From an uncultured Opitutales bacterium (lineage in GTDB: Bacteria; Verrucomicrobiota; Verrucomicrobiia; Opitutales; Coraliomargaritaceae), in the NCBI GenBank assembly GCA_937775295.1, contig CALKBZ010000008.1:1-64000 (forward strand): a stretch of DNA of 64,000 bases, written 5' to 3'. Position 1 is the first letter of the stretch. Each line of letters opens with the position of its first letter. The translations under genes and the position numbers were made by a program. Below the pieces are notes generated by a model, which saw only the letters and a list, made by a program, of their open reading frames with translations, ran no database searches and was not told where the DNA came from. Positions 44,690-53,983 of the stretch are shown here, one piece after another.

Positions 44690-44770
44690 GAGCGATGCTG
44701 TCCCCGGCGACCGCAAAACCGCGGCAGTATTTAACTAACACAGTTAGACCGCGGGGACGCTGCCCCTCGA
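44690..44770. repeat. Imperfect palindromic region upstream of rsmE
   Basis: CCGCGG (44731) and ACCGCGGGG (44749) flank a CTAAC-ACA-GTTAG hairpin, with GCTGTCCCC and GGGGACGC arms further out. It may be a degenerate REP-like element. It sits just before the DEAD-box stop codon. Confidence 0.4.
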
Positions 44771-44797
44771 AACAAGATAGAGAACCACACTCGCCGA

Positions 44798-46012
44798 TTA
44801 ACGACGACGCCCGAAACGGCTCGATGCCGAATTGCGCTTACGACGCTTCGGTGGAGCGGCAGACTCGCTGCGAATGATCGGTTCGTGGAAATAATTAAAA
44901 TCATCGAGCTTACGCTGCTTAATCGGCTGATCGATAAATTTCTCAATTGCATCGAGCTTCGCCTGCTCATCAGGAGCGACCAAAGTCATCGCATCACCTT
45001 CGCGCTGCGCACGACCCGTGCGGCCGATCCGGTGCACGTAATCTTCCGCATGCTCTGGTACATCGTAATTAATGACGTGCGTCACATTAGCGATGTCTAG
45101 ACCGCGCGAAGCAATGTCCGTCGCGACGAGAATCTTCATCGTGCCGTCCTTAAACTGCTCCAAGGCCTTGGTGCGGGCCTTTTGCTGAAGATTCGAGTGC
45201 ATTGCTACGCAACTGTAATCCCGCTCCTGCAACCAGCGAGCGATACGATCAGCGCCGACTTTCATACGGCAGAAAATAATCATGCTATCGACTTCCATGC
45301 TGTCGATCAGAGCGATCAACAAGTCAAACTTCTGCATCGCGCCAACTGGATACACTTCGTGCTTCACTGTCTCCGCGGGCGTCAGCTTAATCCCGATCGA
45401 GACTTCGACTGGATCTTTCAGACTCTTCGCGACCAAGCGCTTGATGTCGTCCGAAACAGTTGCCGAAAACAACAGCGTCTGGCGATTTGCGTTACACATC
45501 TTAATAATGCGTTGCACGTCGTCGATGAAGCCCATGTCGAGCATGCGATCCACTTCGTCGAGCACCAAGACTTCGACTGAGCGGAGGTCAAAATTGCCCT
45601 GCTGCAAGTGATCGAGTAAACGGCCAGGAGTCGCAATCACGACGTCCGCGCCTTCGCGCAGCTCGTCGAGTTGCTTGCCATAGCCGACACCACCGTGGAT
45701 CAGGCAGCACTTCGGCGCACAGTATTTACCATACGACCCGAATTGGTCTTCGACCTGAGCAGCGAGCTCACGTGTCGGTCCGAGCACCAGGCAACGAGGT
45801 GGCGCGCCTTTTTTGTGGCCGCCGAGGCGATGTAGGATCGGCAGCGCATAAGCCGCAGTCTTCCCGGTGCCAGTCTGAGCTGAGCCGATGACATCCTTGC
45901 CCTCAAGGATGTGCGGGATGGAGCCGGCTTGAATAGGAGTCGGCGTAGTGAAACCGAACTCGTCGATAGATTTAAGAATAGACTCGTCGAGTCCAAGATC
46001 GTGAAACGTCAT
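44798..46012 (-). CDS. DEAD-box RNA helicase, RhlE-like, with a DEVD motif II
   Basis: 404 aa from ATG 46012 (MTFHDLGLDESILKSIDEFGF). The motifs are in order: Q-motif FTTPTPIQAGSIPHIL, Walker A AQTGTGKTAAYALP, PTRELAAQ, TPGRLLDHL, motif II VLDEVDRMLDMGFI, SAT, SRGLDIANVTHVINYD, and HRIGRTGRA. Motif II reads DEVD instead of DEAD. The C-terminus is short and basic (KRRKRNSASSRFGRRR), an RNA-binding tail. Likely role in ribosome assembly or mRNA decay. A longer frame from 46165 has no homologous content. Confidence 0.92.
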   Translation of the reverse strand: MTFHDLGLDESILKSIDEFGFTTPTPIQAGSIPHILEGKDVIGSAQTGTGKTAAYALPILHRLGGHKKGAPPRCLVLGPTRELAAQVEDQFGSYGKYCAPKCCLIHGGVGYGKQLDELREGADVVIATPGRLLDHLQQGNFDLRSVEVLVLDEVDRMLDMGFIDDVQRIIKMCNANRQTLLFSATVSDDIKRLVAKSLKDPVEVSIGIKLTPAETVKHEVYPVGAMQKFDLLIALIDSMEVDSMIIFCRMKVGADRIARWLQERDYSCVAMHSNLQQKARTKALEQFKDGTMKILVATDIASRGLDIANVTHVINYDVPEHAEDYVHRIGRTGRAQREGDAMTLVAPDEQAKLDAIEKFIDQPIKQRKLDDFNYFHEPIIRSESAAPPKRRKRNSASSRFGRRR

Positions 46013-46387
46013 TATATGTGGTCTGGGTGAAAAGCCCGGCCAACTTACGCATCCGGGTCCGATTAAGAAATCGCGTAGCGTGCGTGTATTTCTTTGAGAA
46101 TCAAGGAGAAAGCACAGCTGCAGAATATCGAGGGTGCAGTCGAGTCGCTCGACCGACTCGTTCATTTATTACCGTCGATGCATACGGCGCTAGCACGCCG
46201 TAGCTACAAAAACGCTGATCTCGAATAACCCTAAAACGGAAAGCCGCGCTATGAAAACTGACCCACTACAGCCTATACCCGACAGCCGACAGTCTCACCC
46301 ATCCAAAGGAGATTCGATCCGAGGCGACCGAAGTTAGAAACCTCCGATGCTCGACATCTGCGGCTTAAGCCATAGCTTGGGCCGCAA
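46013..46387. other. 375-bp divergent gap
   Basis: No gene seen. It contains the hairpins GAGTCG-CTCGAC-CGACTC near 46138-46157 and TACGGCG-CTAGCA-CGCCGTA near 46181-46201. It also holds the likely 5' leaders of the DEAD-box helicase (minus) and the antiporter (plus). The long leader of a DEAD-box gene is often regulatory, but I see no known element. Confidence 0.5.
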
Positions 46388-48013
46388 ATGCTTGGCCTCC
46401 GCTCACCTCGAAATCTAGTAACGATTAGTGTCGTCGTTGTGCTGCTGCTATTGAGCGGCGGCATCGCCCATCTGGACAATCCATGGCTTTCGCTGGTGCC
46501 TAGCTGCGCCGCGCTGTTCGTGGTATTTATTACACGCAGTGCCTTGATCGGGCTGTCAGTCGGCGCGATGTGTGGCGCCTTGTTAGTGTCCAATGGCGCG
46601 CCCCTCGCGGCAGTTGAGCAGCTGGCGCTGCAACAGTTTTGGCCGATCTTTGGTTCGTCTTGGAAGCTGAGTGCGATTCTATTTACATTGATACTGGGGG
46701 GCTTCGTTGCGCTGGTCGAAGCGGGCGGCGGCCTGCAAGGCCTGGTCCACCGCTTGCTCGGCTCTGGGCGTGCGCCGCACAAGCGTATGCAATTTACGGT
46801 GTTTGGATTTGGCCTATTGGTGTTTTTCGATGGCTTGGCGAACACCATGCTCATTGGCCGACTATTGCGCTCGGCGGCAGATCGCTGCGGCGTTTCGCGG
46901 CAGAAGTTGGCCTATCTCGCGGATACGACTGGCTCTGCGGTGGCGTGTTTGGCGTTTATATCCACGTGGATCGCCTTTCAGCTATCGATGATCCACGAAG
47001 GCTTTGCCTTGGTCGGCCGTGAGGTCAGTGCCTATGCCTACTTCTTTAAATCACTGCCCTTTAATTACTATTGCTGGTTCGCGCTGCTGCTGGCCTTGGT
47101 CTCAATTACGCGAGAGTTTAACCCAGGCTCGATGGGCAAGGCCGAACGCTTGGCTCGCAACATGCCAGTTCGCGATGAGGATACCTCGCCCATTCACGCC
47201 AACCATTGGGGCTTAGCAATTGTGCCGATCTTGGTGCTCACATTTTCGATTCCCCTGCTGACTTATGTGATCGGCGCGGAGTCGCTGTTGCCGTTCAGCT
47301 TGAGCAAATTTGCGCAGGCCTACGGACGCGCCGAAAGTTATGTGCCACAGATTCTCGTGGCCGCTAGTGTGCTGGCTTCGTTAGTCGCTGCCGCTGCGCT
47401 GATGTCGACTGCGAAGACCGCAAGAACAGGCGCACAATCGTCAGCTGGCTGGGTCTTCCTGTCGGGCGTGCGTGAGATCGCAAAACCAACGGTGGTGTTG
47501 ATCGCCGCCTGGATGTTGGGCGCGGCGATTAGCCAACTCGAAACCGCGGATCATCTGAGTGCCTTACTAGAGGGGCGCATTTCGGCGGGATTTTTACCAG
47601 CGATGATCTTTCTATTGGGCGCGGTGATTTCGTTCTCAACCGGCACCTCGTGGGGCACGATGGGCGTGCTGATGCCCCTAGCGATTCCGGTCATCTTTGC
47701 GGTCAGCGGAGAGAGCTCAGACGCGGAGCGCGATCGCACCGTCGCCGCTGCGATTGGTGCAGTCTTCAGTGGTGCGGTGTTCGGCGACCATTGCAGCCCT
47801 TTTAGCGATACCACAATTGTCGCATCGATCGCATCAGGCATCGAACCGCTGGATCATGTGCGCACGCAAATGCCGTTTGCACTGATTGCTGCGATGGTAG
47901 CGCTAGTGCTCGGCTTCCTACCGACGGGATTTGGCTTACCCGCCTGGGCAGGGCTCGGACTCGGCGGAGCTTGCTTGATCTTACTGCCCAAGTGTTTTTC
48001 GCTAACGAGATGA
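46388..48013 (+). CDS. NhaC-type Na+/H+ antiporter family protein
   Basis: 541 aa with about 12-14 membrane helices. Conserved stretches typical of NhaC-like antiporters are FDGLANTMLIGRLLR, LAYLADTTGSAVACLAFISTWIAFQL, FSTGTSWGTMGVLMPLAIP and GAVFSGAVFGDHCSPFSDTTIVASI. These contain the polar and acidic residues of the transport core. It would extrude Na+ in exchange for H+ in the cytoplasmic membrane, in keeping with a marine habitat. No neighbours suggest another substrate, although some members carry amino acids or malate/lactate. Confidence 0.88.
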   Translation: MLGLRSPRNLVTISVVVVLLLLSGGIAHLDNPWLSLVPSCAALFVVFITRSALIGLSVGAMCGALLVSNGAPLAAVEQLALQQFWPIFGSSWKLSAILFTLILGGFVALVEAGGGLQGLVHRLLGSGRAPHKRMQFTVFGFGLLVFFDGLANTMLIGRLLRSAADRCGVSRQKLAYLADTTGSAVACLAFISTWIAFQLSMIHEGFALVGREVSAYAYFFKSLPFNYYCWFALLLALVSITREFNPGSMGKAERLARNMPVRDEDTSPIHANHWGLAIVPILVLTFSIPLLTYVIGAESLLPFSLSKFAQAYGRAESYVPQILVAASVLASLVAAAALMSTAKTARTGAQSSAGWVFLSGVREIAKPTVVLIAAWMLGAAISQLETADHLSALLEGRISAGFLPAMIFLLGAVISFSTGTSWGTMGVLMPLAIPVIFAVSGESSDAERDRTVAAAIGAVFSGAVFGDHCSPFSDTTIVASIASGIEPLDHVRTQMPFALIAAMVALVLGFLPTGFGLPAWAGLGLGGACLILLPKCFSLTR

Positions 48014-48127
48014 GATCACCCCCGTTACTAATAGGGACGTAGGAATCAGAATAATGCGCGCTTCTGGTTCTTAGGCGACACCTCCAAGAGCTTGCGCTCA
48101 CCCTTCAAACTCCATTAAGTAATACCC

Positions 48128-48994
48128 ATGACATCGTCCTACCGAGGCCGCATCGCACCGACCCCCACAGGGTATTTACACCTTGGCCATGCGCGCACTT
48201 TCTGGATCGCGATGGAGCGTGCCCGCGAGGCCGGCGGCACATTGATCTACCGCGACGAGGATATCGACCCCGACCGCTGCAAGCCGGAGTTTGCCGAAGC
48301 CGCGATTGAGGACCTGCACTGGTTCGGCTGTCAGTGGGACGAAGGCCCGGACATCGGCGGTCCCGTTGCACCGTATCGCCAAAGCGAGCGTATGCCACTG
48401 TTCCTTGCGGCATGGAAGCACCTCAAAGAAAGCGGCTTCATTTATCCCTGCGATCAATCCCGCAAAGATGTGGCTTGGGCGACCCAAGCTCCACACGGCG
48501 ACGAAGAAAATAGTGAGGCGATCTACCCCGAGCGCCTACGCCCGCCGATCGGCACAGGTAAAACCGCCAAAGCCCCCGGCGAGACGAATTGGCGCTTCCG
48601 CGTGCCCGGTGATCGAAAAATGCAATTCGACGACCTCAGCCTCGGACCCTGCGCCTTTAACTGCCTGAAGGACTTTGGTGACTTTCTGGTCTGGCGCAAA
48701 GACGGACAGCCTGCCTACGAGCTCGCTGTCGTGGTCGATGACGACGCGATGGGCATCACCGAAGTAGTGCGCGGCGAAGACCTGCTCATCTCAACCGCCC
48801 GCCAATTGCTGATCTACGAGGCACTCGGCCTACGCGCACCGAGATTTTACCACGCTCCCTTGCTCTGCGACTCCAGCGGCCAACGACTCGCCAAGCGCCA
48901 TCATTCTCTCAGCCTACGTGAATTACGCGAAGCGGGGCAAACACCTAAAACACTACGAGAGTCAGAGGACTGGTGGTCAGGCTTGGACGACTAA
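48128..48994 (+). CDS. gluQ: Glutamyl-Q tRNA(Asp) synthetase
   Basis: 288 aa, the length of stand-alone GluQRS, lacking the anticodon-binding domain of GltX. The N-terminus GRIAPTPTGYLHLGHARTFW carries the HIGH motif as HLGH; YRDEDIDPDRCKPEF and ELAVVVDDDAMGITEVVRGEDLL follow. The KMSKS equivalent is AKRHHS. It glutamylates queuosine at position 34 of tRNA(Asp). A canonical GluRS is expected elsewhere. No dksA neighbour here, unlike in proteobacteria. Confidence 0.9.
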   Translation: MTSSYRGRIAPTPTGYLHLGHARTFWIAMERAREAGGTLIYRDEDIDPDRCKPEFAEAAIEDLHWFGCQWDEGPDIGGPVAPYRQSERMPLFLAAWKHLKESGFIYPCDQSRKDVAWATQAPHGDEENSEAIYPERLRPPIGTGKTAKAPGETNWRFRVPGDRKMQFDDLSLGPCAFNCLKDFGDFLVWRKDGQPAYELAVVVDDDAMGITEVVRGEDLLISTARQLLIYEALGLRAPRFYHAPLLCDSSGQRLAKRHHSLSLRELREAGQTPKTLRESEDWWSGLDD

Positions 48995-49093
48995 ACGCGC
49001 ATTTTAGACTTCCGCTGCTCAGCTTTGATCCGGCCTTTGACTTCGTCGAATCCGGTCTTGTCGCTAAGCTTGAAACAGCCTTTTATTAAGATT

Positions 49094-49933
49094 ATGATCG
49101 ACGAAGAAATACAGCAACTGGATGAATTAAAAAATAATCTAATGCTCTGGCTGGCCGAAAGAGGCGCGGGACTACTGATCGCCATCATCATTATTGCCCT
49201 CGGGTTCTGGTTAGCCAGGCGCCTTGCCAATCTGATCATTAAGCTCTGCGACAAGCGCGGGCTCGACGTCACCCTCGCCCGCTTCTTCGCTGGGTTTTCG
49301 AAGATCGTCGTCGTCGCTTTCGCCACGATCATGGCGCTGAGTAAGCTCAATGTCGAAATCACCCCCTTCATCGCTCTATTAGGTGCCAGCGCCTTCGGCC
49401 TCAGCCTCGCCGTTCAAGGTCCCGTCTCCAACTACGGCGCGGGCATCGTGCTCATCATCACCCGTCCCTTCAAAGTCGGCGACACCCTCACGCTTAACGG
49501 CCTCACTGGCCAAGTGGACTGCGTGAATCTGGGAAATATTCAACTTCTCAACGAAGACGAACAACGCATCACCATCCCGAATCGCGACGTTCTCGGTGAA
49601 ATTTTCACTAACTCTTACAACTATAGCATCATCGAAGCGGTGGTCGGCATCGACTACAACTCCGATCCGGAAAATGCGATCAGCTGCATCACTGCAGCCA
49701 TTCAAACCGTCGAAGACGTCGCACCGGATCGTGCACCCGACGTCGGCATCGACGATTTCGGCGATTCCTCGATCAATATTGGCTACCGCGTCTGGGTGCC
49801 GACCAATCGCTACCACCGCACCCGCTACGCGGTGAACCTCGCCGTCTTTCGCGCCCTCGAAGCAGCGCAGATCACCATTCCCTTCCCACAGCGCGAGGTG
49901 CACATGATTCAGCCAGAGGCCAGCGCAGGTTGA
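49094..49933 (+). CDS. MscS-family mechanosensitive channel
   Basis: 279 aa from ATG 49094 (MIDEEIQQLDELKNNL). Three membrane helices; the pore helix reads GASAFGLSLAVQGPVSNYGAGIVL with the Gly/Ala packing pattern of MscS TM3, then ITRPFKVGDTLTLNGLTGQVD and TIPNRDVLGEIFTNSYNY in the beta domain. Opens under membrane tension to release solutes during osmotic downshock. Size is very close to E. coli MscS (286 aa). Confidence 0.93.
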   Translation: MIDEEIQQLDELKNNLMLWLAERGAGLLIAIIIIALGFWLARRLANLIIKLCDKRGLDVTLARFFAGFSKIVVVAFATIMALSKLNVEITPFIALLGASAFGLSLAVQGPVSNYGAGIVLIITRPFKVGDTLTLNGLTGQVDCVNLGNIQLLNEDEQRITIPNRDVLGEIFTNSYNYSIIEAVVGIDYNSDPENAISCITAAIQTVEDVAPDRAPDVGIDDFGDSSINIGYRVWVPTNRYHRTRYAVNLAVFRALEAAQITIPFPQREVHMIQPEASAG

Positions 49934-50426
49934 GTTGAGCAGTCGTCGGGCGAGGCTTGTTATTATGCCCTTGAGTGCCATGCCCGCAGGTCACTGCCCG
50001 ACAGGCCGCATCGAGCACTCGACGGGCGAGGCCAGGCAACACGGTCGACACGGAGGTCAACCCTCCCTGCTTACATACTCAAGGAGGGACCACCTCCACG
50101 TGGTCCGCAGCAAACACTCGACGGGTGCGCCAAGGCAACACGGTCGACACGGAGGTCAACCCTCCCTGCTTACATACTAAGGGAGGGACCACCTCCGCGT
50201 GGTCCGCAGCAAACACCCGGCGGGTGCGCCAAGGCAAAACGGTCGACACGGAGGTCAACCCTCCCTGCTTACATACTAAGGGAGGGACCACCTCCGCGTG
50301 GTCCGCAGCAGCCGCAAACCAGCGTAGCTGAAGTGACAGGTAAACAGTCGTCGGGGCGAGGCGAAGTAGCCACTTCGCGGAATCCGTTCTTGTCGCTTCG
50401 CCCTTAACTGCCTTACTTAACTGGAT
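49934..50426. other. Intergenic region filled by REP-like tandem units
   Basis: Between MscS and cmk there is no gene. The outer parts share GTCGTCGGGCGAGG (49945 and 50347) and GAGCACTCGACGGGCGAGG words. The centre is the 99-bp tandem array described next. Confidence 0.7.
50042..50316. repeat. Three tandem 99-bp units, each with two REP-like hairpins
   Basis: Units begin at 50042, 50141 and 50240. Each contains a minus-oriented hairpin (foot GGAGG, stem GTTGAC, loop CTCCGT, stem GTCGAC) and a plus-oriented one (foot GGAGG, stem GACCAC, loop CTCCGC or CTCCAC, stem GTGGTC). The two feet face each other across about 14-16 bp and can pair as CCCTCCC/GGGAGGG. Units are nearly identical, implying recent duplication. 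Confidence 0.93.
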
Positions 50427-51101
50427 ATGCCAAACAGTTCTGGATTCAGCATCATCGCCGTTGATGGCGGCGCGGCCACGGGAAAGTCTTCGACCTCCCG
50501 TGCCATTGCCGAGCGCCTTAACCACATGCACGTCGATACCGGCGCGCATTACCGCACGCTGACCTACGCGTTGCTCGAAGCCGGTGCAGACTTGGAAACA
50601 CCAGAAGCCATCTCCGCAGTGCTTAAATCACTCAAACTCGGCACTACCATCAAGGGTCGCAGCGCCCTGCTGAGCATCAACGGCGACGTGCCTGCCGATG
50701 CCGACATCCGCTCCCCCGAAGTCAATGCCAACGTCTCTATGTTTGCCGCGGTCGAATCTGTCCGCGAATTCTTGTTTAACTATCAACGCAGCCAAGCTCA
50801 AGTCGCTCGCGATCACGCCGAATTCACTGGGCTGATCATGGAAGGCCGTGACATCGGCTCGATCATTTTCCCCAACGCAGACTTCCGCTTCTTCCTGTTT
50901 GCCGACGAAGCGACTCGTGCCGCACGCCGTGCGAAAGACGGTCAGACCGACTCCATCGCCGAACGCGACAAGCGCGACAGCCAACGTAAAACCGCGCCGC
51001 TGATCTGCCCCGCAGGTGCCGTCCGCGTCGATACTGGTCCCTTGCCCCTCGAAGGCGTGGCCGATTACATTTGCGGAATCATTACTGCGGGAAAAGTTTA
51101 A
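50427..51101 (+). CDS. cmk: Cytidylate kinase
   Basis: 224 aa NMP kinase phosphorylating CMP and dCMP. P-loop AVDGGAATGKSSTSRAIAERL (about 11-31), then HVDTGAHYRTLTYA, a central insert typical of the long CMP kinases, EGRDIGSIIFPNADFRFFLFAD, and a lid arginine-rich segment ATRAARRAKDG. It lies 134 bp upstream of plsC in the same direction, and a cmk-plsC order is common in bacteria. Confidence 0.93.
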   Translation: MPNSSGFSIIAVDGGAATGKSSTSRAIAERLNHMHVDTGAHYRTLTYALLEAGADLETPEAISAVLKSLKLGTTIKGRSALLSINGDVPADADIRSPEVNANVSMFAAVESVREFLFNYQRSQAQVARDHAEFTGLIMEGRDIGSIIFPNADFRFFLFADEATRAARRAKDGQTDSIAERDKRDSQRKTAPLICPAGAVRVDTGPLPLEGVADYICGIITAGKV

Positions 51102-51235
51102 ACATCCGCAGTTTCATATTTCCATATTGATCCGATCGATTTTACGGTCGCTCATGTCATTACTACGTTCCTCGCAACAGCATTTCCAAATTTGCTTCGC
51201 CCTCTCCGGTGAACCTACCTCAGCGTTTCAAAAAG

Positions 51236-51886
51236 ATGTCCAACTCACGCCCAACGACTCCACCTTTTTACGAATGTGTCCGCGTCATCGCAGACTGGTT
51301 TTTCAGCACGTTTTACGACTATTCTACTTCAGGGATGAGCGGCGTGCCGCTGACTGGGAGTGTGATCTTCGCCGCCAACCACATCAGCTTTTACGATCCG
51401 CCTGCGATCGGCGCCCAAGTGCATCGCCCGTTCAATTACTTCGCTCGTGACACCCTTTACAAAGGCTGGTTCGGCAAAGCACTGCACAAACTCGACACCA
51501 TTCCGGTCGCCCGCGAAAACGCCGACATCAAATCGCTCAAAGCCATCTTTAAGGCGCTGAAAAATAAAGGCGCGGTCGCGATCTACCCAGAAGGCACCCG
51601 CTCAGCATGCGGTAAGCTCGCCGAACCCAAGCCTGGCGCCGGCATGATTGCCTGTAAATCCAAGGCCACCGTGATCCCGACGCGGATCTTCGGCACTTTC
51701 GAAGTCTTTGGCCGTCAACACAAACTGCCATCGCTCGGCGGCTCAATCCACATCGCCTACGGACGCCCGATGTCAGTCGACGAAATCGACCCCGGCAAAG
51801 ACCACCCCGAACGCTACCTTGAAGCCTCTCGCCGCATCATGCAACGCATCGCCGAGCTGCAACCTCCTGAGCCAGTTATTGTTTGA
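51236..51886 (+). CDS. plsC: 1-acyl-sn-glycerol-3-phosphate acyltransferase
   Basis: 216 aa from ATG 51236; a GTG at 51209 would add 9 residues. The acyltransferase motifs are complete: NHISFYDPPAIG (HX4D catalytic dyad), then FNYFARDTLYKGWFGK, AIYPEGTRSACGK (motif III) and VIPTRIFGT (motif IV). It converts lysophosphatidate to phosphatidate at the inner membrane in phospholipid synthesis. Probably cotranscribed with cmk. Confidence 0.92.
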   Translation: MSNSRPTTPPFYECVRVIADWFFSTFYDYSTSGMSGVPLTGSVIFAANHISFYDPPAIGAQVHRPFNYFARDTLYKGWFGKALHKLDTIPVARENADIKSLKAIFKALKNKGAVAIYPEGTRSACGKLAEPKPGAGMIACKSKATVIPTRIFGTFEVFGRQHKLPSLGGSIHIAYGRPMSVDEIDPGKDHPERYLEASRRIMQRIAELQPPEPVIV

Positions 51887-51893
51887 ACCGCTA

Positions 51894-52277
51894 ATGGCCG
51901 TGAATCAGACCGAGTACTTTACAATCGCAGGTCCCTGGATCACGGTTCACAACGCAATCAACCACGGCCTACGCCAAAAAACCTACGAATGAGCACTAGT
52001 TGTAGAATTTCAACATCTCGGGATCAGCTACAGTCAACAGCACATATAACCCGTGCTCTACCGAAACCTAAAGATCGATGAATACATCCCCGACCTAAAG
52101 GTGGAAGACTTCATCATCGTGGATACCATGGTCGTCGAACAGGTTCATAATGACGATATTGGCCAAATCATTAATTACCTCAAAATCATAGGTACAAGAA
52201 CTGGCCTCATCTTAAATTTCAAACACCCAAAATTAGAGTGGCGCAAAATCACCGATCACCCATCATCGCCGTCATAA
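51894..52277 (+). pseudogene. GxxExxY-family gene, decayed
   Basis: One frame from ATG 51894 reads WITVHNAINHGLRQKTYE, a TGA, ALVVEFQHLGISYSQQHI, a TAA, then 74 open codons (YRNLKIDEYIPDLKVEDFIIV, NYLKIIGTRTGLILNF, PKLEWRKI). This is the whole GxxExxY protein plan: N-terminal helix, RxDLLVE-like strand, and the YLKxTGxxxGLLxNF end. The two stops and the loss of the GPGLLExxYE and ELKAxE residues show it is inactive. GxxExxY proteins are small, nuclease-like proteins of unknown role, frequent in Verrucomicrobiota. Confidence 0.82.
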
Positions 52278-52335
52278 ATTAACGTTTATTCACGTCCATT
52301 AACGTTTCAACTCTCTCTTTTTTACTTACTTAGCC
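52278..52335. repeat. AACGT-rich word repeat before purM
   Basis: TTAACGTTTATTCACG and TCCATTAACGTTTCAAC form a short direct/inverted word repeat in the purM leader, similar in style to other phrase-like spacers in the window. Confidence 0.4.
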
Positions 52336-53532
52336 ATGAGTCATTCCAGTGATCGCTACGCCCAACGCGGCGTCTCTTCTTCCAAATCTGAAGTCCACGC
52401 CGTCGTGGATAAGCTCGACCGCGGCGTCTTTCCCGGTGCTTTTTGTAAGATCGGCGCAGACATCCTGACCAGCAACCCCGACAAGTGTAACATTATTCAC
52501 TCCGACGGCTCTGGCACCAAAAGCACGCTCGCCTACCTGCACTACAAAGAGACCGGCGACCCGACAGGCTTCCGCAAGACCGCTCAAGACAGCCTCGTCA
52601 TGAACATCGACGACCTGCTCTGCGTCGGCGCGATCAATGGCATCCTCATTTCCAGCACGGTCAACCGTAACGCCCGCGCCATTCCCGGCGAAGCCCTCGG
52701 ACAACTTATTTCAGGCACTGAAGACTTCCTCGCTACCATGCGCGACTACGGCGTCGGGGTGCACAGCGGCGGCGGCGAAACCGCCGACGTCGGCGACCTC
52801 ACCGGCACCGTCACAGTTGACTCCTGCGCAGTCGTGATCATGGACCGCAAAGACGTGGTTGATAATGCCAAGATCAGACCAGGCCTCGCGATCGTCGGCC
52901 TCGCCTCAGCTGGCCAAGCCACTTACGAAACCTTCGAAAACTCTGGCATTGGCAGCAACGGCCTGACCAGCGCACGCCACGACTTGCTCAGCTCTTACTA
53001 CCTTGAGAAATATCCCGAGACCGTCGATCCCACGACCGACAAGCAATATCTCTACTGCGGCCCTTACAAGATGACCGACATGTTGCCCGACTCCGACATG
53101 ACAGTCGGCGACGCGATCATGAGCCCCACCCGCACCTATGCGCCGATCATCAAGCAACTCCTCTGCGAAGACCGCGACAGCATCTACGGCATGGTGCACT
53201 GCTCAGGCGGCGGTCAAACTAAGTGCATCCGTTTCGGCACCAGCGTGCACCACATCAAGGACAACTTCCTGCCCATCCCACCGATTTTCAAAGCGATCCA
53301 AAAAGCCAGCGGCACTAGCACCGAAGAGATGTTCCGCGTGTATAACATGGGCCACCGCATGGAGATCTTTTGCGAGCCTGAGGCCGCTGCTGGCATCATC
53401 GCCAAGAGCGAAGCTTTCGGCATCCCCGCGCAAATTATTGGCCGCACTGAAGCCACCCAAAAAGCCGACGGTCAGAACCACGTCACCATCGTGCACGACG
53501 GTGAGACGCTTGAATACGAACTAACCCACTAA
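52336..53532 (+). CDS. purM: Phosphoribosylformylglycinamidine cyclo-ligase (AIR synthetase)
   Basis: 398 aa. It makes AIR from FGAM and ATP. The ATP-binding [15 protein letters not shown], the conserved [11 protein letters not shown] and [13 protein letters not shown], and [13 protein letters not shown] match Pur[17 protein letters not shown] and [11 protein letters not shown] close the active site. It is longer than E. coli PurM (345 aa) with inserts seen in Bacteroidetes-type enzymes. It is monocistronic here. Confidence 0.93.
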   Translation: MSHSSDRYAQRGVSSSKSEVHAVVDKLDRGVFPGAFCKIGADILTSNPDKCNIIHSDGSGTKSTLAYLHYKETGDPTGFRKTAQDSLVMNIDDLLCVGAINGILISSTVNRNARAIPGEALGQLISGTEDFLATMRDYGVGVHSGGGETADVGDLTGTVTVDSCAVVIMDRKDVVDNAKIRPGLAIVGLASAGQATYETFENSGIGSNGLTSARHDLLSSYYLEKYPETVDPTTDKQYLYCGPYKMTDMLPDSDMTVGDAIMSPTRTYAPIIKQLLCEDRDSIYGMVHCSGGGQTKCIRFGTSVHHIKDNFLPIPPIFKAIQKASGTSTEEMFRVYNMGHRMEIFCEPEAAAGIIAKSEAFGIPAQIIGRTEATQKADGQNHVTIVHDGETLEYELTH

Positions 53533-53581
53533 ACTGCCCTCCTTTCGAAAACTTTAGCGAGCGGGTTTATCCCGCGAGACG

Positions 53582-53983
53582 ATGCGCCTTCTTACCTTCA
53601 TACGCCGAATCGGTCGGTTCTCACTGCTGCTTTGCTGCTGCTGGCTCCTAACCGGGCCACAGTTAATACTGCAGCTGGGCGCATGGAGCTGGATGATGGC
53701 GAGTTACTCGCAAGAAAGTAGTATCGCGCAAGCCTTTGCCGAAACATTTAGCGGCGAGCGCCCCTGCGGACTCTGTAAGATCATCACCGCGGTCGATACC
53801 GAGCAAGAATCTGCTCAGACTCAGCAAAGCAGCGAAACCAACAGCTTCAAGCTCATACTCGGCCAAGCACCGCGCATCACGTTCGCACCTACACATTTCA
53901 TAGCTGCCAAGCGCAGCATGGTCAAACTGACACCGCCTTTAAGGCACCCACGCGTACCGACTCCGCCACCGCGAATCGCATAG
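53582..53983 (+). CDS. Small exported or membrane protein with CxxC, possible copper link
   Basis: 133 aa. An N-terminal hydrophobic segment (FSLLLCCCWLLTGPQLILQLGAW) may be a signal anchor. It is followed by a polar region with RPCGLCKII near residue 62 and a Pro/Arg-rich tail. I do not recognise a named family. Proteins of this shape occur next to copper-handling outer-membrane proteins in Verrucomicrobiota and Planctomycetota, and a Met/His-rich beta-barrel gene follows 366 bp downstream. The copper link is inference. Confidence 0.55.
   Translation: MRLLTFIRRIGRFSLLLCCCWLLTGPQLILQLGAWSWMMASYSQESSIAQAFAETFSGERPCGLCKIITAVDTEQESAQTQQSSETNSFKLILGQAPRITFAPTHFIAAKRSMVKLTPPLRHPRVPTPPPRIA

Noticed and set aside
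49379-49981. 200-aa minus ORF opposite the MscS gene
   Set aside because: Antisense shadow with Ala/Val/Asp bias; the channel gene on plus has all family motifs.
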